Shown piece by piece: positions 11,701 through 20,186 of a stretch of 64,000 bases of DNA. The notes under the pieces were generated by a model, which worked only from the letters and a program-made list of their open reading frames with translations, was not told the origin of the DNA and did no database searches. How positions within the stretch are numbered: position 1 is the stretch's first letter; every line of letters begins with the position of its first letter. The position numbers and the translations under genes are program-made. Origin of the DNA: a virus; the IMG/VR virus record IMGVR_UViG_3300029319_000019, positions 1 to 64,000 of that record. One strand, written 5' to 3'.

Positions 11701-11974
11701 CAATAAAGTAAACTCCATTGTCAGGGACTAGTATAGGTTCACCGTTGTCATCTGTAAATAGGAACGTACCTTCAAGAGCTTTTGCATCATTTTCAAAATC
11801 TATACCAAACGCTTGTTTAGTCGCAGGGCTGTATATTCTTTCATATAATACTTGTGCTTTTTCAGGGTGTCCTGATGCATCTAGTAAGTCTTTAAACAGT
11901 TGTGAGTCATTACCATTCTTAGCAATAGCACCTGTTATATCTCCTTTGTTATTTCTTTTATATCTACAAGCCAT
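5759..11974 (-). CDS. crAss-like virion DNA-dependent RNA polymerase (single polypeptide, 2071 aa)
   Basis: The protein contains the metal-binding catalytic loop GSDFDVDK at residues 1377-1384, with Asp1379, Asp1381 and Asp1383. It is preceded by NSMLPLKVVQFLPE and a VVPGGITTQ strand, the arrangement expected for the double-psi beta-barrel of crAss-like polymerases. In Cellulophaga phage phi14:2 a homologous single chain of similar length, packaged in the virion, is a DNA-dependent RNA polymerase that transcribes early genes. The length, motif and place between two other giant proteins agree with that. The flanking regions (1-1200, 1500-2071) are divergent and not individually assigned. The stop overlaps the next start. 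The enzyme is expected to act in the host cytoplasm immediately after injection. Confidence 0.88.
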   Translation of the reverse strand: MACRYKRNNKGDITGAIAKNGNDSQLFKDLLDASGHPEKAQVLYERIYSPATKQAFGIDFENDAKALEGTFLFTDDNGEPILVPDNGVYFIVATSGQRIIIPAKLTQAQTNSNLRYERQKQVIDTVVTFANDIRRNSPQEFKDRISELLNPGSKTDKGIIANRVAAEAFSGWPTNEFGAPTQESVEKAVELVNIGIKQGKTAMIAAMPEGVQFKDDIPNSVEGRNKVGTVMISVYKNWSDTETTSGWRTKIKEELESFGIRIKDDQGELLEVDDTPVKIHQISRLEENPVLNLSAEVKEFLLDIRRTENNELNYQTAIPLEEIYPDIAEASVDKLSFKEQLAEITRLSKYKKNLVPVVAKLKTLTPKQQAAFHYNFSKTYNKFSMVKTFVKTKPDPTQEKDVTKKDVVILPSNSNNLATTIVTEWSRQSRELLMPNERAAYKEQEDGTVSIIKEKQSAAMKAWALLQKEKRNFSNPAHIHSDNDVRNLNEFLWNLSIQFANSKEESFENLQNYFRNEGTGALNNILFQIPNRSMEILARSVSQGRDIFESDRGAIRVLGKIYPTFQRQRAISMLSAGGKTFYPIQTSTPIKDIGADIRRGFNERREELKKTKLFNPFDETHPLFYKAQSVLMNSLRDNNFRAIFDYQIYDASKTAKDKSEGRGYKVQNEKESLTARLNFYANNGTEDVMYIAVSTQADRDQLGFLPVKRINKLKDTSPREVIKGFILQDLSVMQAAEDAIIEAKETKDISKLIEGYHYPKGENPLVIKLDDLFTHPKLGAPVFKNPQILSLQNDYVSTELGFKSLIQSMKQYHPENPKYQLINDKVEELVDKTFTRIGEYQQEMLDYSNNIGLDRTELHESIRSDEDIRNFVLNDFYARIELNKFLRGGYSFAKSPADFYKRMRLLTTPGNKLSIKGDVQGDPTWGMPEEYNAITFRELDFQDPFGARDVVDDLDAALTSNKAGLRQLEQDEATEITRNYQSTVKTDAQAYITVPMYRDIQQGKGQWTEKDQEAYDNEMAGRGYVDNEGNPRPIYPQKPYHEELTVQNGVPVLHMDKNSYTVLTSEFTANYPVADRLRTVMIENNIGVANEEGATKGTPGLVIDLYNDDLSNIKDSIIKKKSRNLRFPQTISRVAKPEIVFARQVRKNILANLRPEDKPLYNTFHELVSENVNEDLKALQDELGITELNNAKTTEQRLNAKRKYLEKLRDALVRTLRDKKLPDSYLGALDIVPNGDNDLRFDIPLAFPNYQAKFEQVFFSMFNNNVYTQKIKGKELVQIAEPGGYIDSQGQTKELRMYVEEGGMWHAEMLMRASDLGFEPGTNIADVDPNDSRLKVIGYRIPNQGKNSMLPLKVVQFLPESHEKAIVVPGGITTQMGSDFDVDKMMVMQKETSSETDRQKRDQKIYDTMMDLITSPAYLQEVFDPLDGKELENLAAELSLSKAIDYNNPLNEIEMEMRNKAGNALIGLWANMLSGHNVAQMGSLRIPDLGDFNGNVFKRYPIIEGVEFQNIGETYAHDFSTGLPSNKFVNSTLSLYLSASVDAASKPIQIDINDNIFTVPVAGLMLTTGVPVEYVVKFLTQPSIVKTIQHARANGYNPSQLFISIQEIGKEYGMSRDLEKSVQNMTLEELDSRTEDDTTQLKMLNNFNILVKTGRELSRSFQVMNPDGLDNVNEISGVREFIEKENEVLREENAISGVETFINRDLSIAEFDEVISPIQATYRNILNETIKAGDQAGFINNRAAFYNFKEKLKFLTGKKRFDAATHKFIDRALFLKMVTSQDVNNPLKDYTSIERFKKLYTNPNDNIATRLYNLRKSGKVQNNIFFDLLQSSTTNNTQSIVFTIDLNTTYNLNATEKNALVDSFRQLLLSEDSEVKEFAQDLVANQLMTSGFHPRRGSYMDIIPPEAFTTNILNEEQQSPVQFFSSIENQSYNNEYFDDFIHDFIRNFGTHTPGGNFMLPTVSSRAVARDRNNNYKITRKGNKPDYFVSNTGIDGPEIYVKVGEDIYAKLQQKGIKGQVNEVGNVEDQSALRKEKTGETTASPIMDRKIKEITIPAPTTREVVITKACTIK

Positions 11975-11979
11975 GTTTA

Positions 11980-14900
11980 TTATAGGTTACAGTCATTATC
12001 AAGTCTATTATCACCAAAGAATGGATTCTCAATCTCATCACCAATAACTTGGTCACCTGCTTGAGGTAGACTTATTGTGCCACCTTTTGCAAATTTAGTA
12101 TTTTGTGCAGCTTCCTGCATTGTTCCTCCTAATATATTTCCTCTTGTAAGTTCTATTATAGGATTGTGGAATAGAGATCCGTCTCTAGTACGTACTAAAT
12201 CCGTACGCAGTATGCCTAGTCTACCTCCTGTTTCTTGTGGTGAAAACAAATAGTCTTTGTAAGACGGGTATGAAACATTAGTTACTGGACTGGTGTATTG
12301 CCCAGGCGTGGTTGCTTCATTTTTATCAATGTTATATTTTTTATCTTTTAAGAAGTTTTCAAAGTTAGTTACAAAATCACTTTTTAGTTTATCAAACTTG
12401 CTTTTATCTGCAGCTTTTTCTATATACCTACCATCACTATTAAGTGTAACAAACTGTCCTGAGAATGGTTTACCTGATAATGCATTCTGTACTTGACTGC
12501 CATACATTCTTACTGTCTCACCTAGATTATTATCTCTATATACAAGATAAGGCTGACCATCACTAAACTCTCCAAACTCTAGGAACTCAGACTTACGGAA
12601 ATCATCTTTTCTTTCTGCTAAATCTCTAGTTGTGCTGTTTGCTACTATCTTTTTAGCTGTGTCAAAGTCTCCCTCTCTAAGCGCATCTAATACTCTTTGC
12701 TGTGCTTGTGGAGTTAGATCAGCTGTTGATGCGGTAGAGAATGTTGGCTGTCCTCCAGGCACCTGATTGCTAGGTATTAAGAATCCAACTTGTCCTGAGT
12801 TTAAACCTCTTCTATTTACATTACCTTCTACTTCATTAGCTAATGATGTTGGCTGTCCTTGTTCTGTAGTTACTAGCTGGCGTACTCCATTAGTTACAGT
12901 TTGGAATACAAGCTCTGGGTTACCACCAAACACTGATTGTGGATTACTAAAGAAGGGCGCTCCAGCCTCAGTTCTAGCATTGTTATAGTTTGGAGCATAT
13001 ACACGTTTAACTCCTAGCTGTACTTCTTGTCCTGCTCTTAGTTTATTTATTATATCTTGCCTATCTTTTAGTTTGGCCTCGGCATTTGCTCCTCTAGCAG
13101 CTGCAAGTTTACCTACGTACTTACCTTCTGAGTTTATTAAATATAGTGGTAAGTTTTCTGTATCCGCAAATCCTTCTTGTTCAACTATCTGAACTGTAAG
13201 CACGTCTCCTGGTTGTAGATTATTCTTAGCTTGTACGTCTATTAGCTCATCTACTACAGGCTCAAGCGGTACACCTGATTCATTAACTTGTATTCTAGTT
13301 CTATTAGCTACTTGATCTACTATCACGTTAGCTGACCCGGCCATCTTAAGTGATAACTCTTCTCCGTTTTCTTGTGGCGGTACACCTGCTGATATTTTTT
13401 GTTTCAGAGCTTCGCCTGTAGGATAATTTGCTTTTGTCCATAACTCAAGATGAGTCTTTAAATTAGCCTCAAAATTAGCTGGATCAAGTCCCATTTCTCG
13501 ATAATAAGCTCTATATCTTTCTGTCTCCTCTTCAATTTCCTGTAAAGTAGGTACTTGTTGTCTTAGTAATTCACCAAATGTAGGACCTTCTACACTTTGC
13601 GGAGGAGTAAGTTGTTCTGCTGGTCCTGCTGATTCTTGAGTAGCAGCATTGTCTTCTAACTGTGCAGATACTGCATCATCATTTACATTTGTATTTTCAT
13701 TAACTTCTTGACTTCCATAAATTCTATTAAATTGGTCTTTAGATAAAGCAGCTTTCATCTTTGGATTCATAACAGCATCAGGGCCTTCAGTTTGATCTGT
13801 TGTAACTATATCTCCATCTTTTTCAAATACCTCTAGTTCTTGTCTAGTAGATAGGTTATCTCTTTCAATAATACTTTTATCAGCTATTTTACCACTGCCA
13901 AAAGGTTGATAAACACCACCACTAAATATGTCCCATTCACGTGAGCCATCTAAACGTTTCGTTACTCTAAACTTTTTAACGTTTCCATCGCTATCTGTTA
14001 CAGTAAAGTATTCTCTTCCAATAGGAATTTGAGCATCTAAAAACCTTGGTTTTACTTGAGCATCCCCCTCTTCTTGAGCGCGGTTATCAATATTTTGATT
14101 TTTTCCTGCATTGACTTGTTCTTCAGTTGTTGCTGTAGTGCTGGGGGCAGGCTGTCCTGTAGAGTCTGTAGATCCCTTATTTTTGCCATCTTCTATTCTT
14201 TTTAATTGTTTTCTTTCTAAATGTATGAAAGCGTTGTTTCTTTCTATAGATCTTTGTTCTGCTGCTAGCTTATCTTGATAGTTTTTTAAATCTGTTTGAG
14301 CTGCGGCCAAGGCATCTGTGTCTCCTTCTTGCTGATATTTTTCTACCAGCTTATTAGTTTCTTCTATCTTCTCTTGTAGTTCTACTATATTATTTTCTGA
14401 TAGTGTTACTTCTCCTGTAAGTTTACTTACTTCTTGTAATACCTTACTTTCTAAGTTAGACAGCTGGTCAGATGTTAGACCTACACTTTCTCCACGAGCA
14501 CCAAGAACATTTTTAATCTTTGTTATTTGTGTTCTTATTTTCTTTGCTTCTTTTTTTAGACCTGCAACATCACCCTCAGTAAACAATTCTAACCGAACTT
14601 GTTGAGGCGTAGCATTGCTAGAGGCTATGTTTTGTGTAAGCTTATCTATAGATTCGTTAACTGTTTCTAGTAATTTATCTAGTTCGTATACTTTTTCTTT
14701 TAAGGATTGTGTATCAAGAGCGCCGTACTTTCCTTTATATGCTGCCTTTGTTCTAGCAAACACAATAGCAACCTTAAGCATTTCTATTTCAGTAGGATCA
14801 GTAATGTCTTGTTGCTTACCCATCTTCTCTGCATAAGCTCCTAGTATGGCAACTGCCATAGGTTCCACAGTATCTGCTTTTATTTCCTTTCTAGTATTAC

Positions 14901-17790
14901 CATTCTCATCTACAAATGTGATAGATATAGGTTTACCATTTTTATCAAATCCTATTGCATCTACAGGATTAGATTCTCTTATGAATACTTGTTGTCCATC
15001 GTAGTATATAGTTCTACCGCCGTTAACTGCTTCAAACTTACCAGTATTCTCTGCCTTGAACACTTCTTCAACTTCACCTTTCTTTTTATCAGTAACAGTA
15101 TCATTTTTATTTTCTTCAGGTAGTACTTCTAACTCTCCATTCTGCTCTCTTCTTTTTATACTTTCATAATGCTCTATAGCACGATTAAGACCAGCCTTCG
15201 CTGTAGGAGCTAAGTCTTTTTTAGATATTTGTTTTAGATTATCTAACTTCTCTTGTACAGTATTACCATCAATCTTTACATATTTTTTGTATGCATCTTG
15301 TTCTTGCTTTTCTAACTCATCATATTTCTTTTGAGCTAAAGCCTTGTCTTCTTTGCTAGCATCTTTAAATAACTCATCAAGTTCTTCTGTTGTCTTAGCT
15401 TTTTCTGTTCCCTCTCTGTACTCTTTTTGACGCTCTTGATTTTTTATTATCTCTTCTTGAGTTTTCCTTTCTTGTTGAAACTGTTCTTGAGCTGCTGCAC
15501 TAGATGACAATTTATTGTATACATCTACTGCTCTTGTTACATCAAATGAAATATCTGAGTAATCTTGTGCTAGTTCTTTTAGTTGCATAGCAGCTATAGG
15601 ATCTATTTTACCTAGCTCTACTATAGCTTCATTTAATTTCTTTATCATTTTGGTACGAGCATCTTCAGCATCGTAGCCCTCTTCTGCAGTTCCTGGATCT
15701 GTTTTGTATAGTGAAAACTCAGATAATACTTGGTTCATGTCTAAAGAACCTTCCATCATTTTGTTATTACTTCTTAGAGAGTTATCTATTACAGCTTGCA
15801 TTTGTTTTTGTATTTTGCCTAGTCTGTCAGTTTTATCTTTTACAGAACTGCCTCTTAGTATAAGCTCTCTTCTCAGTGCTAGTTGATTATCATACACATT
15901 TTGCTGTGCAGTTCTAGTTGCTGCATCTTGTAGTAGTCTTGGTAAACCTTTAGCTGGCTCTTGTATGGGCATTGAGTTAGATACATTGTCATACATAGTT
16001 TTAAATCCATTTATTTTAGATTTAAGACTATCTACTATTTGATTTTTATCCTTAATCATTCCAGTAGAGTCAATAGTTTTTCCTTTTGAGTCTGTAAGCT
16101 CTTGTAACGGATTACCATTTTCATCTGTATAACCAAATCGTTTAGCAAAATCAAGGTCTGATAATTGTTTTGTATTTTCTAACTGCTCCATAAACACATC
16201 AAATGTTCCAGTTTCCAGTGCATGTAGAGCGTTAAATTGTATTAATTGAAATTGTAGATCTTTGAATAACTTTTTGTCTCCGTCTTGTAATGCTTTATGC
16301 ATTCTTTTTACTACATCAGTTTGTGCTTGTATATTAAGAAGAGAGTTTTTTGCATTATCTAAGAAGCCTCCATTTCTAACATCAGCTATTGTTTGAGCCA
16401 TGTGCTTTCTATTAGAATATTCTTTAGACATGGCCATGCCACCGCCTCTCATTAAAGCTCCTACTAAAAATCCAACAAGCATAGACTCTTGACCTTCTCG
16501 TGACCCAAATGTTTCGGAGAAGCCTTTATTTAAGGCCTTAATCATATCTCCATATCCTCCATTCTTATATCTATCAGAGTGATATGTAGATGAAAAAGTA
16601 CTAGATGCAAACTGAAATCCTTCCTGGAATGCTTCCGTAATACCAGCTCTACCCATGTCTGTAGCTTTACGTAATGTGCCTTTCCAAAAGCCATCATTAG
16701 CAAATTTACTTACAGCTTTTTTAGATGCTGCATCAAATATAACATCCGTGTTTACTTTAGTAGCTGTGTTAAAGCCCATCATTTGTTTACCAAACATTAT
16801 AAAGTTTGTTCCCGCAAGAACGGGTAGCTGTGATATAAAGTTTGTATTACCTGCAGCATAAGACGTATCTTCTATATCTTTTAATACATCTGCTGGTATT
16901 TGTGATAAATTGTCAACACCATCAGTTCTTTCAATATAAGCTTTTGTAAGATCGTCAAAGGTGCTTCTTTGAGTTTCCCTAGCTTCTACAGATGCTTCTG
17001 CCATAGACATCATTAACGCTCCATCTACAGAACTCAAGAATGTTTTATATGCACCCGCAGTGCCTTTCATTCCCTTAAGATTATTAGCTAATTTTGTTCC
17101 GTTTGTAACAGCTGTCACTGCCCTATTTAAAGATTTTAATTTGTTTGCACCTGCTAATGCTCTTATTCCTTTATCAGCTATTCCTACTGCTCCAAGTCCT
17201 CCTGTCAAATACATGGTAGCAATAGATCCAAGAGAATAACCTATACCGTTTGCAAAAGTATCAGCCCAAAAGTTAGCTGTGCCTAACCTTCTAAACCCAC
17301 TCATGTTCTGCTCTTCTCTTGTGAGATAGTTAGGCATGTTCTCACGCATCCAATCGTTAGTCTTATCTACAGTTCTACCTATAAAGTTATCATAATATGC
17401 ACCTCCGCTAAACACTTCGCCTAACCCAAACATTACACCCAAAGTGTTTTCAGCTACAGCTCCAAGTGTAGTAACACCTGCCTTAGCTAAACCATTACCC
17501 CACTGATCAGCTGTAGATTGATTTCTAGCACGAATCTCTTCCCAGTCTAATAATTGTCCTCTAGGCACATTGTACTTAGCAAACTTATCAAGATCTCTTG
17601 TACCTAGATAGTCTGTTCTAAACAACAGCCCTTGATCGTAACCAGGATTACCTAAATTTATCTGTGGTGTAGGGGCTTGCAACGCCTTACCAGTTATAGG
17701 ATTTATTGGAGTTTCCACTCCTGTAGTAGTGCTAGTAGTTGGCTGACCGCCTACTGGTAGTCCTGTTATTGGATTAATAGTTTCTGACAT
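11980..17790 (-). CDS. Giant virion cargo/ejection protein with membrane-active segments (1936 aa)
   Basis: The N-terminus carries a short repeated motif (INPITG at residues 5-10, again near 28, each followed by a Pro/Gly stretch). Three Gly/Ala-rich hydrophobic segments lie near 108-130, 182-205 and 430-450. Long coiled-coil regions follow at roughly 765-840 and 1030-1195, with a Gln/Glu-rich linker up to about 1450. The last 40 residues contain a KGG motif (FAKGGTIS) seen in other proteins of this locus. Membrane-compatible helices plus long coiled coils are typical of phage ejection proteins that form a conduit through the envelope. It lies immediately upstream of the RNA polymerase gene (5-nt gap), consistent with co-packaged cargo. 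No catalytic motif was identified. Confidence 0.8.
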   Translation of the reverse strand: MSETINPITGLPVGGQPTTSTTTGVETPINPITGKALQAPTPQINLGNPGYDQGLLFRTDYLGTRDLDKFAKYNVPRGQLLDWEEIRARNQSTADQWGNGLAKAGVTTLGAVAENTLGVMFGLGEVFSGGAYYDNFIGRTVDKTNDWMRENMPNYLTREEQNMSGFRRLGTANFWADTFANGIGYSLGSIATMYLTGGLGAVGIADKGIRALAGANKLKSLNRAVTAVTNGTKLANNLKGMKGTAGAYKTFLSSVDGALMMSMAEASVEARETQRSTFDDLTKAYIERTDGVDNLSQIPADVLKDIEDTSYAAGNTNFISQLPVLAGTNFIMFGKQMMGFNTATKVNTDVIFDAASKKAVSKFANDGFWKGTLRKATDMGRAGITEAFQEGFQFASSTFSSTYHSDRYKNGGYGDMIKALNKGFSETFGSREGQESMLVGFLVGALMRGGGMAMSKEYSNRKHMAQTIADVRNGGFLDNAKNSLLNIQAQTDVVKRMHKALQDGDKKLFKDLQFQLIQFNALHALETGTFDVFMEQLENTKQLSDLDFAKRFGYTDENGNPLQELTDSKGKTIDSTGMIKDKNQIVDSLKSKINGFKTMYDNVSNSMPIQEPAKGLPRLLQDAATRTAQQNVYDNQLALRRELILRGSSVKDKTDRLGKIQKQMQAVIDNSLRSNNKMMEGSLDMNQVLSEFSLYKTDPGTAEEGYDAEDARTKMIKKLNEAIVELGKIDPIAAMQLKELAQDYSDISFDVTRAVDVYNKLSSSAAAQEQFQQERKTQEEIIKNQERQKEYREGTEKAKTTEELDELFKDASKEDKALAQKKYDELEKQEQDAYKKYVKIDGNTVQEKLDNLKQISKKDLAPTAKAGLNRAIEHYESIKRREQNGELEVLPEENKNDTVTDKKKGEVEEVFKAENTGKFEAVNGGRTIYYDGQQVFIRESNPVDAIGFDKNGKPISITFVDENGNTRKEIKADTVEPMAVAILGAYAEKMGKQQDITDPTEIEMLKVAIVFARTKAAYKGKYGALDTQSLKEKVYELDKLLETVNESIDKLTQNIASSNATPQQVRLELFTEGDVAGLKKEAKKIRTQITKIKNVLGARGESVGLTSDQLSNLESKVLQEVSKLTGEVTLSENNIVELQEKIEETNKLVEKYQQEGDTDALAAAQTDLKNYQDKLAAEQRSIERNNAFIHLERKQLKRIEDGKNKGSTDSTGQPAPSTTATTEEQVNAGKNQNIDNRAQEEGDAQVKPRFLDAQIPIGREYFTVTDSDGNVKKFRVTKRLDGSREWDIFSGGVYQPFGSGKIADKSIIERDNLSTRQELEVFEKDGDIVTTDQTEGPDAVMNPKMKAALSKDQFNRIYGSQEVNENTNVNDDAVSAQLEDNAATQESAGPAEQLTPPQSVEGPTFGELLRQQVPTLQEIEEETERYRAYYREMGLDPANFEANLKTHLELWTKANYPTGEALKQKISAGVPPQENGEELSLKMAGSANVIVDQVANRTRIQVNESGVPLEPVVDELIDVQAKNNLQPGDVLTVQIVEQEGFADTENLPLYLINSEGKYVGKLAAARGANAEAKLKDRQDIINKLRAGQEVQLGVKRVYAPNYNNARTEAGAPFFSNPQSVFGGNPELVFQTVTNGVRQLVTTEQGQPTSLANEVEGNVNRRGLNSGQVGFLIPSNQVPGGQPTFSTASTADLTPQAQQRVLDALREGDFDTAKKIVANSTTRDLAERKDDFRKSEFLEFGEFSDGQPYLVYRDNNLGETVRMYGSQVQNALSGKPFSGQFVTLNSDGRYIEKAADKSKFDKLKSDFVTNFENFLKDKKYNIDKNEATTPGQYTSPVTNVSYPSYKDYLFSPQETGGRLGILRTDLVRTRDGSLFHNPIIELTRGNILGGTMQEAAQNTKFAKGGTISLPQAGDQVIGDEIENPFFGDNRLDNDCNL

Positions 17791-20186
17791 TACAGTTTAG
17801 TTCTAATTTCGTATCCTAGCTTTGCAGCATCATTTACAAATGTAACAAACTCTGGGCTATCTACTCTGTAAGTTACATCTCTACCTTTAGTTGGGTCAAA
17901 CAATGTTACCTTATCTGATGCACCTGAGAATGAGAAAGTAGCTGAACCTGTTTCTTCACCATCTGGTCCGTATATTGCCATGTCTGCACTAGGAGCACCT
18001 GTATGTTTATGTAAGTTCATCTCCATCTGTAGTAGGTATCCAGGAGAGTTAAAGTATTGATCCATTTGTTTGTTTCTAATATTACTATATGGTAATATTA
18101 TTTCCTTACTTACATTTTTATTATTCTTATCCTTACCAACTACTGTTAGTTGTAATGTAGGCTCACCAAATGCTGGAGTAGTATGGAATAATACATTTTT
18201 AACTTGAATCTCTTCACTACTCCATCCTAAATCTTTAACCATTTCAGCTACAGTTCCAATCCCTCTTTGCTGTTTACCGTCCCAATAGATATTAAATGTT
18301 TTATCTAGTGGCGTAGACTTAAAGAATTCTTTTACATACTTAGTGTTTTTTGTAACATCTTGAGGAGTCATGCCTGGCATGTTGTTAGATGCAAAGGTAC
18401 CTTTAGTTAATGTAGAATTTTCCTCTAACCATCTATCTATCTCTTTCTTGTCTGCCTTTCCTGCATCTGTTAAAGCATTTAAAGATCTTAAAACCGCAAA
18501 AGAATCAGACTTATCTCCAAACATATTTTGTACAGCTAAAGCTCTTTTATATCTATTATGATCAGGATGGCTAGGATCTTGTAATATTCTAGGATCAATC
18601 TTAGTAGAAGTTCTAAAAGGATTAACTGTTTCAAAGAAAGATTCTTCTCCATATATGTCACCTATATCATCTCTGATATTAATAAGATCTATTAGAGTTA
18701 GGCTAGGATCGTTAAGAACTTGTCTAGCTCTATCTAATAATTCCTGACCTGTGTACTTTCCAAATTCTTGATTAAGTTTAGACTCATCAGTTATGCCAGT
18801 TGCTTCGTAAGCTCTCCTCAATCTCTCCTGTTGTATAACGACTTGTTTTTTAATAGTCATTACTTTATATCTCATTTCTTGGAATACAGCATTATCTTTT
18901 AACTCTTCAGGTACGTTATTAGATATAATATCCTGCTCAGTAAGTTTTCTACCATCAGTTAAAAATGGAGCAGCTAAAGAGTTAACATCTTGTACAGTTT
19001 TAGTTACTGTATTAAGGTTTAAATCAATATTAGCTCCAATCTCTGCAGACGTTCTACCACCTATATCATCAAGCTGATTAACTTCTGTAAGTTTAAGTAC
19101 ATTTGGAGTGCTATTTTCTAGTTCAAAATTATAATCAGCTGTCCATTTTGCTGAATATTCAACAGCGCTGTTCTGATCTACATTCTTAAACACAAACTTG
19201 TCATAAGATGTTTGTAGCTCTCTATTAATGTCTTGTTGTATTACAGAGTTTTTAAGATAAGTTCTACGCTGTGCAGTAAGATCTTCTCCACTGCCTGTAT
19301 CATTTAATAATCTTTCTTGTTCTTTTATTATATTATCAAGTCTTTGTGCTTCTTTATCGTTACCAGAATCAATTGCCTCTTGTCTTTGTTCTATTAGACC
19401 TTTAGAGTCTGGATTGTCTTCATCACCATATAATGTAGTAGATATTCTAGATCGTATCTCTTCATCACTCAAGTGGAATGTTCTTAGTTCTCCTTTTTGT
19501 TGAAATGCTGCTGCAACATCAGGGTCTTGCATTATGTTGTTAAATACACTAGCAACTCTTTCGGGACTAATCTCTTCAACATCAATACCATTAGTAACAT
19601 AGAAGTTACCATCTTTACTGATTACTTTACCTTCGTTACCATACTTTCTTACCGCAACATCTTTCATTTGCTCTGACATCATTGCTTGAATGTCAACATC
19701 GTCAACCACATTAAACCCAGAGAAGAAAGAACTTTGATCTATTGTACCATCTTCATTTTTTTGTAGTCCTGAGTATTCATGTCTAGATCTCTGCAAGGCA
19801 AGAGCTCTTGTTTCAGAGTCTATTCTCTTATCGTCATATAGCTTATTAAGATTCTCTCTATATGCATTGTATGCTTCATAGTTCTTTTTAATAGGCTGAT
19901 ATTGCTGATCAAAGACTCTAGCACTTTTAGCTACATCCATCATCATAGTTTCATAATCACCACGGCCCGCCCTGTCCATTAGTTGTTGTCTAGTACTTTG
20001 CTCTAACTGATTCTTAAGATCTTGGTCGCCTGCAAAATCTGCAGCTTGCATTTGATCTACAGCTCCTGCTAATGCATCATCAGCATTGAATGCTTGTTGA
20101 AACCTTTGTCTTTGTAGCGCATTTATCTGTACAGATCCTGGATCTCTATAAACACTTTGGTAGGGTTTTAAACTATATCTACTCAT
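17790..20186 (-). CDS. Internal virion/cargo protein (798 aa)
   Basis: This hydrophilic, mainly helical protein is rich in Gln, Asp and Arg. The N-terminal 100 residues are Gln/Ala-rich (for example QRQRFQQAFNADDALAG). No membrane segment and no enzymatic motif are evident. The C-terminal 200 residues look more beta-rich. Its start overlaps the stop of the 1054-residue protein and its stop overlaps the start of the 1936-residue protein, so it is translated in tight coupling with the other cargo genes. By position it corresponds to the soluble cargo proteins packaged in crAss-like capsids or tails. The exact role is unknown. Confidence 0.75.
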   Translation of the reverse strand: MSRYSLKPYQSVYRDPGSVQINALQRQRFQQAFNADDALAGAVDQMQAADFAGDQDLKNQLEQSTRQQLMDRAGRGDYETMMMDVAKSARVFDQQYQPIKKNYEAYNAYRENLNKLYDDKRIDSETRALALQRSRHEYSGLQKNEDGTIDQSSFFSGFNVVDDVDIQAMMSEQMKDVAVRKYGNEGKVISKDGNFYVTNGIDVEEISPERVASVFNNIMQDPDVAAAFQQKGELRTFHLSDEEIRSRISTTLYGDEDNPDSKGLIEQRQEAIDSGNDKEAQRLDNIIKEQERLLNDTGSGEDLTAQRRTYLKNSVIQQDINRELQTSYDKFVFKNVDQNSAVEYSAKWTADYNFELENSTPNVLKLTEVNQLDDIGGRTSAEIGANIDLNLNTVTKTVQDVNSLAAPFLTDGRKLTEQDIISNNVPEELKDNAVFQEMRYKVMTIKKQVVIQQERLRRAYEATGITDESKLNQEFGKYTGQELLDRARQVLNDPSLTLIDLINIRDDIGDIYGEESFFETVNPFRTSTKIDPRILQDPSHPDHNRYKRALAVQNMFGDKSDSFAVLRSLNALTDAGKADKKEIDRWLEENSTLTKGTFASNNMPGMTPQDVTKNTKYVKEFFKSTPLDKTFNIYWDGKQQRGIGTVAEMVKDLGWSSEEIQVKNVLFHTTPAFGEPTLQLTVVGKDKNNKNVSKEIILPYSNIRNKQMDQYFNSPGYLLQMEMNLHKHTGAPSADMAIYGPDGEETGSATFSFSGASDKVTLFDPTKGRDVTYRVDSPEFVTFVNDAAKLGYEIRTKL

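Noticed and set aside
5857-12047. Several + strand open frames of 60-119 codons inside the polymerase gene
   Set aside because: They lie wholly opposite a 2071-codon gene with clear motifs, and their translations are Ser/Cys/Phe-rich shadow sequences.
1899-17790. Zincin (HExxH) metalloprotease in the giant proteins
   Set aside because: Such a domain is reported near the polymerase in some crAss-like phages, but I found no HExxH in the three largest cargo proteins here.
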